Part shown: positions 19,727 through 28,079 of the stretch, in pieces | How positions within the stretch are numbered: the stretch's first letter is position 1 | How the letters are laid out: each line of letters begins with the position of its first letter | Origin: Flavobacteriales bacterium | GTDB taxonomy: Bacteria > Bacteroidota > Bacteroidia > UBA10329 | Direction: 5' to 3' | Assembly (NCBI GenBank): GCA_020635535.1 | Contig: JACJZP010000016.1 | Coordinates: 9,691 to 73,690, forward strand | Length of the DNA stretch: 64,000 nucleotides | The notes under the pieces: generated by a model | Seen by the model: only the letters and a program-made list of their open reading frames with translations | Databases searched by the model: none | Told to the model about the DNA's origin: nothing | Program-made: the position numbers and the translations under genes

Positions 19727-20818
19727 ATGGGAATAGGCAAAACCCGTAGGAAACAGAATCGCTTCCGAAGCTTACTGAAAGCTTCCATATTTTTCACCTA
19801 CTTGGTTATTCTTGCCGGTGGCGTGGTTCGCATGACGGGTTCTGGAATGGGTTGTCCTGATTGGCCAATGTGTTTCGGTAGTGTAATACCACCAACAGAC
19901 ATTTCTCAACTGCCAGACGGATACGAGGAACACTACATTGGCATACGTAAGGCGAAGAATGAGAAGCTGGCCAAGATGATCCGTCCGTTAGGACTGGAAG
20001 AACTGGCCGACAAGATCAGTACCGACCCAAGTATTTATGAAGAGACCGAATTCGTTTGGCAGCGAACTTGGACCGAATACATTAACCGACTTGCAGGTGC
20101 CTCACTTGGACTGGTGCTTCTGGCAGCTTTTCTTGCTTCTACGATCTATTGGAAGAAGCGGAAAAAGATTCCACTAATGGTTCTCGGAGTAATTGTGGTA
20201 ACTGGTTTTCAGGGTTGGATGGGATCTGTTGTGGTCAGTACCAATCTGCTTCCGGGAGTGCTCACAGTCCATATGATCCTTGCCTTTGTTCTCATTGCAG
20301 GGTTGGTCTACTTATATGTAAAGACAGCGCCTGGAGTTCGTGGTCTTACCACGTTTAACATCGATAATACCATGCGCTATGCACTTGGTGCACTCATTGT
20401 ACTGACACTTATTCAAGTCTTACTTGGTACGCAAGTAAGACAGCAGGTGGACTTGATCGCGAAAGAGATCAGTAACAGAAACCTCTGGATTGCCCAACTG
20501 AACTGGCTTTTCAAAATACACCGCTCTTTTGCTTGGGTCATTCTATTAGGTAACGGATGGCTATGCTACCAGATCTATAAGTATATGAGCCATTATTTTG
20601 CCGTATATCGCGCTGGGTTTTACCTCGCAATCTTCGTTTTCATTGCTACTGTATCCGGTATTGTGATGGGTTATTTTGGAGTTCCACGCTTGGCACAGCC
20701 CATTCACCTTCTGCTTTCGTGCCTCATCTTCGGAGCCCAAGTTTACTTGTACTTCGTTTTAGGAAGACGAACCCGAATCCAGACGAAGTCTATGACTTCC
20801 ACTCCAGCGTTTCAATGA
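19727..20818 (+). CDS. ctaA: Haem A synthase (COX15/CtaA family)
   Basis: A 363-residue protein with eight hydrophobic segments and COX15/CtaA motifs: VVRMTGSGMGCPDWP after helix 1, the RTWTEYINRLAGA haem-ligand region, VHMILAF, KIHRSFAW and QPIHLLLS, whose His residues ligate haem. It oxidises haem O to haem A for cytochrome oxidase. The long loop containing PTDISQLPDGYEEHY is usual for the phylum. The ATG at 19727 is preferred to a TTG at 19679 that would lie next to the recQ terminator. Its 3' end overlaps gldD by 29 bp on the opposite strand. Confidence 0.92.
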   Translation: MGIGKTRRKQNRFRSLLKASIFFTYLVILAGGVVRMTGSGMGCPDWPMCFGSVIPPTDISQLPDGYEEHYIGIRKAKNEKLAKMIRPLGLEELADKISTDPSIYEETEFVWQRTWTEYINRLAGASLGLVLLAAFLASTIYWKKRKKIPLMVLGVIVVTGFQGWMGSVVVSTNLLPGVLTVHMILAFVLIAGLVYLYVKTAPGVRGLTTFNIDNTMRYALGALIVLTLIQVLLGTQVRQQVDLIAKEISNRNLWIAQLNWLFKIHRSFAWVILLGNGWLCYQIYKYMSHYFAVYRAGFYLAIFVFIATVSGIVMGYFGVPRLAQPIHLLLSCLIFGAQVYLYFVLGRRTRIQTKSMTSTPAFQ

Positions 20819-21365
20819 TGTGAAGTATATCCTGCTCCAAGAAATCAATTACTGGAGCCAATGAATCGTTATTGGGAGTTACGTTGAAATAGAGCGCTGC
20901 ACGAAGAAAATGATCCGTGCTATCAGTTACATGAAACTGAACTGGTGAAGCAGCCCTACTACCCTCCACAAAGAATATTGTTCCAAACACCCGCGTGTCA
21001 TCCTTGATAATCACAGATTCCTCAATATTCGAAGCCTGGCTGATGTGCTTGTTGGTAAGCGTTCTGGAGTCCTCAAGAAACTCTGCCAAGTTTCCCTTCA
21101 ATGGCTTGTAACTGAAATGCAGCTTGGCCTTGAATTGAGGATATGAGACATCGAACCAACATGGTTCAGTCAAAGAACCCGGATTCTGAATGAATTGTGA
21201 GTAATCAGCAATTTCAAACGAATACGGACAATCTGTCTCAATATTATGGTAGGTTTTTTCGGGAAGCGCTATGCGCATATAGCCCCGCGGTTTTGGTGTA
21301 TAATCAGTATTGCAAGCTGCAACTGACAGAAGCAGAGCAAAAAGGAATGGAGCACTAATCCTCAT
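20790..21365 (-). CDS. gldD: Gliding motility lipoprotein GldD
   Basis: A 191-residue lipoprotein with signal peptide and lipobox ending LLLSVAAC, then the GldD-typical PKPRGYMRI, PEKTYH and CPYSFEIA sequences. In Flavobacterium johnsoniae GldD is required for gliding and T9SS function and works with GldE. The ATG at 21365 overlaps the gldE stop by 11 bp and leaves a normal signal peptide; an upstream ATG at 21392 would add nine charged residues. It is the last gene of the mutY-ssb-gldE-gldD run. Confidence 0.92.
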   Translation of the reverse strand: MRISAPFLFALLLSVAACNTDYTPKPRGYMRIALPEKTYHNIETDCPYSFEIADYSQFIQNPGSLTEPCWFDVSYPQFKAKLHFSYKPLKGNLAEFLEDSRTLTNKHISQASNIEESVIIKDDTRVFGTIFFVEGSRAASPVQFHVTDSTDHFLRAALYFNVTPNNDSLAPVIDFLEQDILHIIETLEWKS

Positions 21366-22734
21366 TGGTAGCCGACTCCTGTTCCACTTCATTGCGTGTT
21401 ACTTTAACCCGTTTTATTCTGCGTTTGTCCACACTTTCAATGGTGAATTCAAACTCCTCAAACTTTACACGCTGATTCTTTGCCGGAATCTTGCCAGCCT
21501 GCTCCAGAATGAACCCAGCTAACGTGTCCGACTCTCCTTTATTCTCTTCAAAACGGTCGCCATCTACCTTCATAATGCGGTAAAACTGCTTGAGATTTGT
21601 TTTTCCTTCAAAGACAAAATTGTCATTGTCGAGCTTGGAATAGATCACTTCATCATCGTCAAACTCATCAGAAATGTCACCCACAATTTCCTCAAGAATA
21701 TCCTCGAGCGTAACCAGACCTTCACATCCGCCATACTCATCAACCACCATGGCCATATGCACTTTCTTATGACGGAATTCCTCCAATAGGTCATCGATCA
21801 TCTTGCTTTCAGGCACAAAGAATGGGTCACGCATCAGTCTTCTCCAGTCGAAGTCATCCTGTTCATCCATATGGGGCAACAGATCCTTAACGTGAATCAC
21901 GCCAACCACTTTATCCAATGTGCCTTCGTAGATAGGAACACGCGAGTAGCCAGACTCCAAGATGGTGGATAGTACCTCATGGTAATTGCTCGACACATCT
22001 ATAGCTTCAACATCGGGGCGAGGTTTCATGATCTGCTTCACATCCGTACTACCGAACTTCACGATTCCTTCAAGGATCTTACGGTCTTCCTTGTCCTTGG
22101 TGGTTTCGGCCGAGGTCAGTTCCAAAGCATGGCTCAATTCATCTACCGAAATACCGTTGTTGTTTCGCTCTGCGAACTTGTCTACTACCGCGGTCATTTT
22201 TATCAGTGGAACACTCAAAAATGAGAACAGTACAGATAGGTAATACAGCGGGTAAGACATGAATGAGGAAAATGCCACCGCATATTGGTTGGCATAAACC
22301 TTCGGAATGATCTCCCCGAACAGTAAGACAATAAGCGTGATTCCGAAAACCTCAATGATGCGCCCTACCGGAACCAGACCACCCAACAGGTAATTCAAAC
22401 TTTCTTCAGGAACATTATTAGCCACCAGAAAAGTGGAAAGAATTACAATTCCAACATTGATGAAGTTATTGGCAACAAGTATGGTTGCCAGAAGCTTTTT
22501 TGGCCGATGTAAAAGTGTTACTACCTGCTGTTGGATACGGATCGGTGAGCTTTCCATCTCCTCGATCTGTGTTCTCGAAAGAGAGAAGAATGCTACCTCC
22601 GCTCCAGAAATAAGTGCCGAACAGGCCAACAGCAACACGAGCACAGCCACACCGAGCAACAACCCAAGCGGTTGCATATCAGCGAGTAGAATCGCGTTCA
22701 GTAAATGTAACAGGGGTTCCGGGGGGTCTTCCAA
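21355..22734 (-). CDS. gldE: Gliding motility-associated protein GldE (CNNM/CBS/CorC-HlyC family)
   Basis: The 459-residue protein has an N-terminal CNNM (DUF21) membrane domain (ALISGAEVAFFSLS near residue 40; KKLLATILVANNFINV), a CBS-domain pair (KQIMKPRPDVEAID; MAMVVDEYGGCEGLVTLEDILEEIVG) and a C-terminal CorC/HlyC domain. The N-terminus MEDPPEPLL matches GldE orthologs and starts at a TTG (22734), with a stop upstream in frame, so TTG is very likely the real start. It is adjacent to ssb and overlaps gldD, the conserved Bacteroidota order. Confidence 0.92.
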   Translation of the reverse strand: MEDPPEPLLHLLNAILLADMQPLGLLLGVAVLVLLLACSALISGAEVAFFSLSRTQIEEMESSPIRIQQQVVTLLHRPKKLLATILVANNFINVGIVILSTFLVANNVPEESLNYLLGGLVPVGRIIEVFGITLIVLLFGEIIPKVYANQYAVAFSSFMSYPLYYLSVLFSFLSVPLIKMTAVVDKFAERNNNGISVDELSHALELTSAETTKDKEDRKILEGIVKFGSTDVKQIMKPRPDVEAIDVSSNYHEVLSTILESGYSRVPIYEGTLDKVVGVIHVKDLLPHMDEQDDFDWRRLMRDPFFVPESKMIDDLLEEFRHKKVHMAMVVDEYGGCEGLVTLEDILEEIVGDISDEFDDDEVIYSKLDNDNFVFEGKTNLKQFYRIMKVDGDRFEENKGESDTLAGFILEQAGKIPAKNQRVKFEEFEFTIESVDKRRIKRVKVTRNEVEQESATNED

Positions 22735-22769
22735 CTCAGAACAGGTTCGTTAAACTCCGATAGATCAAA

Positions 22770-23219
22770 CTAGAAAGGTAGATCATCATCAATGTCATCC
22801 AATGAACTTGCCTGTGGCTCATTCACCTGATTGGGAGCAACCGAAGAGCCTCCGCCAGAGGAGTTTCCGCCAGAGGAGTTTCCACCTCCAGCACCACCAA
22901 GCATGGTCATTTCATCAGCAACTATATCTGTTGAATAACGGTCGTTACCATCCTTATCGGTCCACTTCCTGGTCTTGATCTTTCCTTCAATGTAAACCTG
23001 ATCTCCTTTCTTCAAGTACTTCTCCGTTACATCTGCCAAACCCCTCCAAAGCACAACGTTGTGCCATTCAGTAGACTCCTGCTGCTGACCATTTCGGTCC
23101 TTATACCTCTCCGATGTGGCCAATCGGATACTCGAAACCTTTGTTCCACTCTCTAGTGTTCTTACCTCAGGGTCAGCGCCCAAACGGCCTACTAAAATCA
23201 CCTTGTTTACTCCAGACAT
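22770..23219 (-). CDS. ssb: Single-stranded DNA-binding protein
   Basis: A 149-residue SSB: OB fold starting VNKVILVGRLGADPEVR, with ESTEWHNVVLWRGLA and YLKKGDQVYIEGK, a Gly/Ser-rich linker (about 110-130) and the acidic tip DIDDDLPF that recruits partner proteins. It coats single-stranded DNA in replication and repair. The ATG at 23219 is the real start; the frame stays open upstream to 23249. AGGAGG lies about 19 nt upstream of the ATG, too far to be a normal ribosome binding site. It follows mutY closely. Confidence 0.95.
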   Translation of the reverse strand: MSGVNKVILVGRLGADPEVRTLESGTKVSSIRLATSERYKDRNGQQQESTEWHNVVLWRGLADVTEKYLKKGDQVYIEGKIKTRKWTDKDGNDRYSTDIVADEMTMLGGAGGGNSSGGNSSGGGSSVAPNQVNEPQASSLDDIDDDLPF

Positions 23220-23245
23220 GTTTTTAATTTTTTGTGTTCCTCCTA

Positions 23246-24316
23246 TCAAAGATTAGAAACTTCTTCATTAATAACAAAGAATGATTTCTCGAGGTACCTA
23301 TTCAACAATCTCGGAAGTGCGAATTTACTAAGATCGTTTACGTTAACCCATGTATAATTTCCTTCCGGTCTTGTTGAACCTGATAGAACTAAAAACTGAC
23401 CCAATATTCGCTGATGCGACAGGATGTGCTTATACTCTTCTGAAATGGATAGCAGTTGGTTATTGGAAACCAATTTATCGATCAGATCCTGCTCGCTCAA
23501 CCTGCAATCCGATTCAAAAAGCGGAAATTCGTAAAGCCCGTGCCAAATATCTCCATCTCCCCTGCGCTTTAAAGGTACTTGGCCATCAACCAAATGAATT
23601 GTATAATAGAAAAAACGCTCCCTAACCTTGGTCTTTTTAGTGCGCACCGGCAATGCAGACTGAAGACCCAACCTATAAGCAGCACACGCCACTGATAACG
23701 GACAAACTTTACAACTTGGTTGTTTCGGAGTGCAGACCGTGGCACCCAATTCCATCATGGCCTGATTGTGGTCACCCGCACGTTCTTCCGTGACAATTTC
23801 ATTTGCCAACCTCGATATTTCATTCTTGGTACTGGTATCGTCAATAGATGCGCTAATTCCATAGAATCGGGCAAGCACGCGATAAACATTACCATCAACA
23901 GCAGCGGCAGCAAGGTTGAAGGCAATTGAACCGATGGCTGCAGCGGTATACGGACCAATACCCTTCAAAGCCAGCAGACCTTCATGTGTGCTCGGGAATT
24001 TTCCATCCAACTCAACGGCAACAAACTTGGCCGTGGCGTGCAGGTTTCTTGCCCTGGAATAATAACCCAGTCCTTCCCAAAGCTTGAGCACCTCATCTTC
24101 AGTGGCATTGGCCAGATCATGAACCGTTGGGAAAACAGCCACAAACCGTTCGTAATAAGGCATGCCTTGGTCTACACGTGTCTGTTGGAGAATTATCTCA
24201 GAAAGCCAAATGCAATAAGGGTCTTTCGTCTCACGCCACGGAAGGTCACGTTTGGCGCCATCATACCACGACATTAAGGCCTTGTTAGGGAACGAGTTCT
24301 CTGTTTGTGCTTTCAA
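23246..24316 (-). CDS. mutY: A/G-specific adenine DNA glycosylase MutY
   Basis: A 356-residue protein: RDLPWRETKDPYCIWLSEIILQ at the N-terminus, helix-hairpin-helix LKGIGPYTAAAIG, catalytic Asp in AVDGNVYRV, the 4Fe-4S ligands in C-x6-C-x2-C-x5-C spacing (CTPKQPSCKVCPLSVAC), and a C-terminal NUDIX-like domain for 8-oxoG recognition. It removes adenine mispaired with 8-oxoguanine. The start is probably the TTG at 24316, just after a perfect TAATTTTG box (24329-24322); the first in-frame ATG is 24274 and would clip the N-terminus. Confidence 0.93.
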   Translation of the reverse strand: MKAQTENSFPNKALMSWYDGAKRDLPWRETKDPYCIWLSEIILQQTRVDQGMPYYERFVAVFPTVHDLANATEDEVLKLWEGLGYYSRARNLHATAKFVAVELDGKFPSTHEGLLALKGIGPYTAAAIGSIAFNLAAAAVDGNVYRVLARFYGISASIDDTSTKNEISRLANEIVTEERAGDHNQAMMELGATVCTPKQPSCKVCPLSVACAAYRLGLQSALPVRTKKTKVRERFFYYTIHLVDGQVPLKRRGDGDIWHGLYEFPLFESDCRLSEQDLIDKLVSNNQLLSISEEYKHILSHQRILGQFLVLSGSTRPEGNYTWVNVNDLSKFALPRLLNRYLEKSFFVINEEVSNL

Positions 24317-24321
24317 GTTGT

Positions 24322-24329
24322 CAAAATTA
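24322..24329 (-). promoter_or_regulatory. TAnnTTTG -7 box for the mutY-ssb-gldE-gldD operon
   Basis: TAATTTTG read on the minus strand is a perfect consensus match and lies 5 bp upstream of the TTG start of mutY. A TTG about 17 bp further upstream could be part of the -33 element. Confidence 0.5.
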
Positions 24330-24361
24330 ATCAGCTACCAACCACAATTAAAATATTCAAT

Positions 24362-24369
24362 TACCTTTG
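24362..24369 (+). promoter_or_regulatory. TAnnTTTG -7 box upstream of the HU gene
   Basis: TACCTTTG, a perfect consensus match, 45 bp before the ATG at 24415. It is divergent from the mutY box about 33 bp away. No convincing -33 TTTG is visible. Confidence 0.5.
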
Positions 24370-24414
24370 CCCGCCCTTTAAACGAAGCACTAACGAGCTC
24401 AAAATCAACCACTA

Positions 24415-24699
24415 ATGACAAAAGCTGACATCGTTAACGAGATCTCTGAAAAGACTGGAATTGAAAAATTGCAAGTACAACATACTGTTGAGGCATTCAT
24501 GACCTCAGTAAAAAGTTCGCTTGCCAAAGGAAACAACGTTTATCTAAGAGGGTTCGGAAGTTTTATCGTAAAGAAACGTGCGCAGAAAACTGGCCGGATC
24601 ATCTCCAAGAACACCACTATTGTTATCCCAGAGCATCACGTTCCTGCATTCAAGCCAGCTAAAACCTTCATCAGTAAGGTGAAAAAGAGCGTTAAGTAA
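24415..24699 (+). CDS. HU/IHF family DNA-binding protein
   Basis: A 94-residue protein with the HU fold: MTKADIVNEISEKTGI dimer helix, LRGFGSFIVKKRA, and a DNA-binding arm in the GRIISKNTT/IPEHHVPAFKP region ending FKPAKTFISKVKK. It bends and compacts DNA as a dimer. The arm is Pro/His-containing rather than the usual Arg-rich HU arm, common among the phylum's variants. It starts a plus-strand run with the following TPR gene, which begins immediately after its stop codon. Confidence 0.92.
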   Translation: MTKADIVNEISEKTGIEKLQVQHTVEAFMTSVKSSLAKGNNVYLRGFGSFIVKKRAQKTGRIISKNTTIVIPEHHVPAFKPAKTFISKVKKSVK

Positions 24700-25518
24700 T
24701 TGAAATTACCTCAGGTCATATTGGTATTGCTCGCACTCGGTGTCGGTGCCATTCTGTACTTCACACCCATTGCTCCCATAGCGGAGAAACAAGTGGAAGT
24801 AGAAGAAACTGGTGCATCCAAGGTTGAATACAGCATTGTGGATGATGTGACCGAGATCAAGAATAATCTTGACAGTGCAACTTTGGCGCAGATCGCGGCA
24901 TGGGAAACGGCTGGTGCCGTTGACAGCCTGATAGCCTTCTTTGACATGCTCCGCCAACCGGTTGGTGCTTCTTACCACGCATTGAAACGCGCTGAAAAAA
25001 CCAACGATGTTGACCATTGGACTGAAGCAGGAGAACGCTTCCTGCTGAATGCCAAATACATGGGCGACAATGACCGCAAAAAGAGCTGGTATCAGGAAGC
25101 GAGAAAAGCCTTTGAGAAGGCGGTGGAACTGGATCCAACAGACCTTGATGTCAAAGTAGACCTTGGAGTTTGCATGATAGAAAGTGCACAGATAATGGGA
25201 ACCCCTCCCATGGAAGGCATTGGCATATTGAAAAGCGTGGAGCAGCAAGACCCGAACAACATCAAGGCGTTGATCAACTTGGGTTACTTCTCTATCAGAT
25301 CCGGTCAGTTCGATAAGGCACAGGAACGATTTGACCAAGTGCTTAAGATCGACCCGAAATACGCTGATGCCTATCTGTATCTGGCAGATCTGCACGAGCG
25401 AGAAAAGAAATTTGATGAGGCTGTTAAAGACCTTGAGAATTACAAGTCTCTTGTTGATGATCCGAAGCGGATCCAGGAAGTAGACAACTACATACAAGAA
25501 TTGAGTAAAAACATTTAA
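24700..25518 (+). CDS. Membrane-anchored tetratricopeptide-repeat protein
   Basis: A 272-residue protein with an N-terminal hydrophobic anchor (PQVILVLLALGVGAILYF), an acidic linker and at least three TPR units (ARKAFEKAVELDPTDLDVK, NIKALINLGYFSIRSGQFDKA, ADAYLYLADLHEREKKFDEA) facing the periplasm. The gene begins with TTG directly after the TAA of the HU gene, so translation is probably coupled. Its location between HU and the 30-aa basic peptide gene suggests one transcript. The partner protein is unknown. Confidence 0.82.
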   Translation: MKLPQVILVLLALGVGAILYFTPIAPIAEKQVEVEETGASKVEYSIVDDVTEIKNNLDSATLAQIAAWETAGAVDSLIAFFDMLRQPVGASYHALKRAEKTNDVDHWTEAGERFLLNAKYMGDNDRKKSWYQEARKAFEKAVELDPTDLDVKVDLGVCMIESAQIMGTPPMEGIGILKSVEQQDPNNIKALINLGYFSIRSGQFDKAQERFDQVLKIDPKYADAYLYLADLHEREKKFDEAVKDLENYKSLVDDPKRIQEVDNYIQELSKNI

Positions 25519-25529
25519 AACGTAAGGAT

Positions 25530-25622
25530 ATGCCAAGCGGAAAAAAGAGAAAAAGACATAAGATGGCGACTCACAAGCGTAAGAAGCGTTTGAGAAAGAA
25601 TCGTCACAAGAAGAAGAAGTAA
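25530..25622 (+). CDS. 30-aa highly basic AURKAIP1/COX24-domain-like peptide
   Basis: ATG at 25530 to TAA at 25622 encodes 30 residues, of which about two thirds are Lys, Arg or His: MPSGKKRKRHKMATHKRKK then RLRKNRHKKKK. The pattern is that of the small AURKAIP1/COX24 C-terminal domain proteins annotated in Bacteroidota; the eukaryotic relative AURKAIP1 is a small-subunit mitoribosomal protein (mS38) and mycobacteria have a comparable bS22. A ribosome-associated role is therefore likely but inferred. AAGGAT lies just before the ATG. It is followed by two hairpins and then rng. Confidence 0.75.
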   Translation: MPSGKKRKRHKMATHKRKKRLRKNRHKKKK

Positions 25623-25647
25623 TCAGCCTTTGAGATAAGGTTCACAG

Positions 25648-25704
25648 GCCGCCTCTCGCGGCATTACATCAGGATTTTTGGACAGGGCCTTTTGGCCCTT
25701 GTCC
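25648..25704 (+). terminator. Two consecutive hairpins between the basic peptide gene and rng
   Basis: GCCGC/GCGGC (25648-25662) is a 5-bp stem. GGACAGGGCC, TTTT loop, GGCCC-TT-GTCC (25680-25704) is a long stem with a small bulge. No long T-run follows, so it may be an attenuator or an RNase E/G processing site in the rng leader rather than a true terminator. Confidence 0.4.
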
Positions 25705-25745
25705 TGTTGTACGCTAAGCGGTAGGCGGATTAAAAACTGCTATCC

Positions 25746-27308
25746 GTGAATTACGACCTGGTAATCTCATCGCAACCCTCTAAGGTTGATATTGCCCTTC
25801 TTAAGGACAAGAAACTTGTTGAGCTTCATGAAGAAACTGGAAACAGCGCGTTCCAGGTAGGAGACCTATACCTTGGCCGCATCCGTAAAGTGATGCCTGG
25901 TCTGAATGCCGCATTTGTTGATGTCGGCTACGAGAAAGATGGATTTCTGCACTATTTAGACTTAGGGCCAAGGGTACGTACTTTGATGAAATTCATTGAA
26001 CTGACCCGAACCGGCAAGCTCAAATCTACCATGCTCGACCGTTTTCGGCCAGAAGCCGAAATTGAAAAGACCGGGAAGATCAATGAAGTGCTTTCGCAAG
26101 GAAAAGACATTCTTGTTCAAGTAGCCAAGGAGCCCATTTCAACCAAAGGACCGCGACTCACAACCGAACTTTCCTTTGCTGGAAAGTATATGGTTCTCGT
26201 GCCGTTTTCCGACAAGGTTTCCATCTCTCAGAAGATCAAGACCAACGAGGAGAAAAAACGGCTAAAGGACATTTTCAAAGACCTTAAGCCCAAAGGTTTC
26301 GGGCTCATTGTACGAACTGCAGCGCAGAATAAAAAAGTTCAAGATCTGGAGAACGACCTCAACGAACTCGTTGACCGTTGGGTTAAGATGATTGAAAAGG
26401 CCAAGGACGCCAAACCACCTACACGGGTAATGGGCGAACTGAGCCGAAGCTCCTCAATGCTGCGCGACATGCTCAGTTCAGAGTTTGACAATATCTATGT
26501 AGATAATGCCGAAGTGCATGCCCAGATCAGCAAATATCTGGGTAACGCACCTGAAAAGCTGAAGAAACTCAAGCATTACAAAGGCAATCAGCCGTTGTTC
26601 GAGCATCTGGGTCTCAACAAGCAGATCAAGGCACTTTTCGGAAAGCACGTAACCATCAAAAATGGGTCTTACTTGGTAATTGAGCATACAGAGGCACTTC
26701 ATGTAATTGACGTGAACTCAGGACCAAGAACCAATGCAGATAACGACCAAGAGACCAACGCTCTGGACTGCAATCTGGAAGCGGCCAAAGAGGTTGCGCG
26801 CCAGCTACGTTTGCGCGATATGGGCGGCATCATCGTGGTCGATTTTATCGACATGCACAAGTCCGACAACCGTAAGGCACTACATCAACTGTTGAAGGAC
26901 GAAATGAAGGACGACCGTGCAAAGCACAACGTTCTACCTCCTTCCAAGTTCGGGTTGGTGCAGATTACACGGCAACGGGTGCGTCCAGAAATGGACATCA
27001 AAACCAAGGAGAAATGTCCGAGTTGCGGTGGTAGTGGCGAGATAGAGGCATCCGTACTTTTCGATACAGAGATTGAGAACAGCGTCAGTTTTGTGATGAA
27101 CGAGCAGAATGAGAAAAAGATCACCGTCAAGGTTCATCCATACATCGCGGCTTATCTCACCCAGGGTAAATGGCCATGGTCCAGATCGGTGGTAAAACAA
27201 TGGGCCAAGAAAAACAACGGTAGTATTGAGGTGGAATCCTCCACCAACTATGCTTTCATGGAATACCATATATACAACAGTCGTGGCGAGGAAATTCGAC
27301 TTAGCTGA
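25746..27308 (+). CDS. rng: Ribonuclease E/G family protein (RNase G)
   Basis: A 520-residue protein with N-terminal S1-like segment (GDLYLGRIRKVMPGLNAAFVDVG), the catalytic core with metal-binding Asp in HVIDVNSGPRTN and IVVDFIDMH, and a zinc-link CPSCGGSG near residue 425. It cleaves single-stranded A/U-rich RNA in 16S rRNA 5' maturation and mRNA turnover. The GTG at 25746 gives the expected N-terminus MNYDLVISSQPS. Length matches RNase G, lacking the long RNase E scaffold. Its end overlaps trmB by 26 bp. Confidence 0.93.
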   Translation: MNYDLVISSQPSKVDIALLKDKKLVELHEETGNSAFQVGDLYLGRIRKVMPGLNAAFVDVGYEKDGFLHYLDLGPRVRTLMKFIELTRTGKLKSTMLDRFRPEAEIEKTGKINEVLSQGKDILVQVAKEPISTKGPRLTTELSFAGKYMVLVPFSDKVSISQKIKTNEEKKRLKDIFKDLKPKGFGLIVRTAAQNKKVQDLENDLNELVDRWVKMIEKAKDAKPPTRVMGELSRSSSMLRDMLSSEFDNIYVDNAEVHAQISKYLGNAPEKLKKLKHYKGNQPLFEHLGLNKQIKALFGKHVTIKNGSYLVIEHTEALHVIDVNSGPRTNADNDQETNALDCNLEAAKEVARQLRLRDMGGIIVVDFIDMHKSDNRKALHQLLKDEMKDDRAKHNVLPPSKFGLVQITRQRVRPEMDIKTKEKCPSCGGSGEIEASVLFDTEIENSVSFVMNEQNEKKITVKVHPYIAAYLTQGKWPWSRSVVKQWAKKNNGSIEVESSTNYAFMEYHIYNSRGEEIRLS

Positions 27309-27996
27309 GCCCAACCTTACAAAAAAGTTGGCGCGTTTTGCAGACGTGGCCAAGTTTAAGAACTGCGTAGAAGTTCCTAATGCTTACGAGGTTGCAGATT
27401 TTCCACTGAAGGGAAGATGGGCATCAGACAAGTTCAAAAATCAGAACCCGATAACATTGGAGTTGGCCTGCGGTAAAGGAGAGTACTCTCTTGGGCAGGC
27501 CCAAATGTATCCTGACAGGAATTTCATTGGTCTCGACATCAAAGGAAACCGCCTTTGGAAAGGTGCCAAAGAAGCTCAGGAAAAAGGGCTGAACAACGTA
27601 GTCTATCTACGCACGCGCATCGACCATATCACAAATCTTTTCGGAGAAAAAGAAGTGGATGAGATTTGGATCATTTTCCCAGACCCTCAACCAGAAAAAG
27701 CCAGAAAACGACTCACTTCTCCCCTTTTCATTGACAGATATCGTCAAATACTGAAAGATGGAGGCATCATACAACTCAAAACCGACAATTTCCCATTGTT
27801 CGAGTACACACAGGATGTAATAGCTGAACTTGGACTGAAAACCCTCTGCGAATCAACAGATGTGTATGCTGACCTTGAAAAAGGCGAGAACAGATTCTTA
27901 TGCAATAGGGAACCAGAGCTCCGTATTCAGACCTACTATGAGGGCCTTTGGCTGGAAGAAGGCCGCAAGATCAACTATATAGCCTTTACCCTTTAG
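27283..27996 (+). CDS. trmB: tRNA (guanine(46)-N7)-methyltransferase TrmB
   Basis: A 237-residue SAM enzyme: ITLELACGKGEYSLGQA is the SAM-binding loop, FIGLDIKGNRLWKGAK the acidic strand, and DEIWIIFPDPQPEKARKRL the TrmB-specific motif for tRNA binding, followed by GGIIQLKTDN. It makes m7G46 in tRNA variable loops. The GTG at 27283 (MARKFDLAE) gives the family's usual N-terminus; the frame is open further upstream but inside rng. The 26-bp overlap with rng suggests a single transcript. Confidence 0.9.
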   Translation: MARKFDLAEPNLTKKLARFADVAKFKNCVEVPNAYEVADFPLKGRWASDKFKNQNPITLELACGKGEYSLGQAQMYPDRNFIGLDIKGNRLWKGAKEAQEKGLNNVVYLRTRIDHITNLFGEKEVDEIWIIFPDPQPEKARKRLTSPLFIDRYRQILKDGGIIQLKTDNFPLFEYTQDVIAELGLKTLCESTDVYADLEKGENRFLCNREPELRIQTYYEGLWLEEGRKINYIAFTL

Positions 27997-28000
27997 TTTT

Positions 28001-28036
28001 TGTCATTCCGAGTAAGGAACGAACCGAGGAATCTAT
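28001..28036. repeat. Dispersed TGTCATTCCGAG...GAGGAATCT intergenic repeat, copy 1
   Basis: TGTCATTCCGAG at 28001-28012 and GAGGAATCT a few bases later. The same paired words occur at 60928-60952 and 61436-61460. The spacer here is longer than in the other copies. It lies just after trmB. Confidence 0.65.
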
Positions 28037-28079
28037 TTCAACCATTTAGATATCTCCACCTCGCAAAACTCCGCTCTAC

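Noticed and set aside
24706..25536. A 276-codon minus-strand frame opposite the TPR gene
   Set aside because: Cys/Phe/Val-rich without family features and fully antisense to a TPR protein; a shadow.
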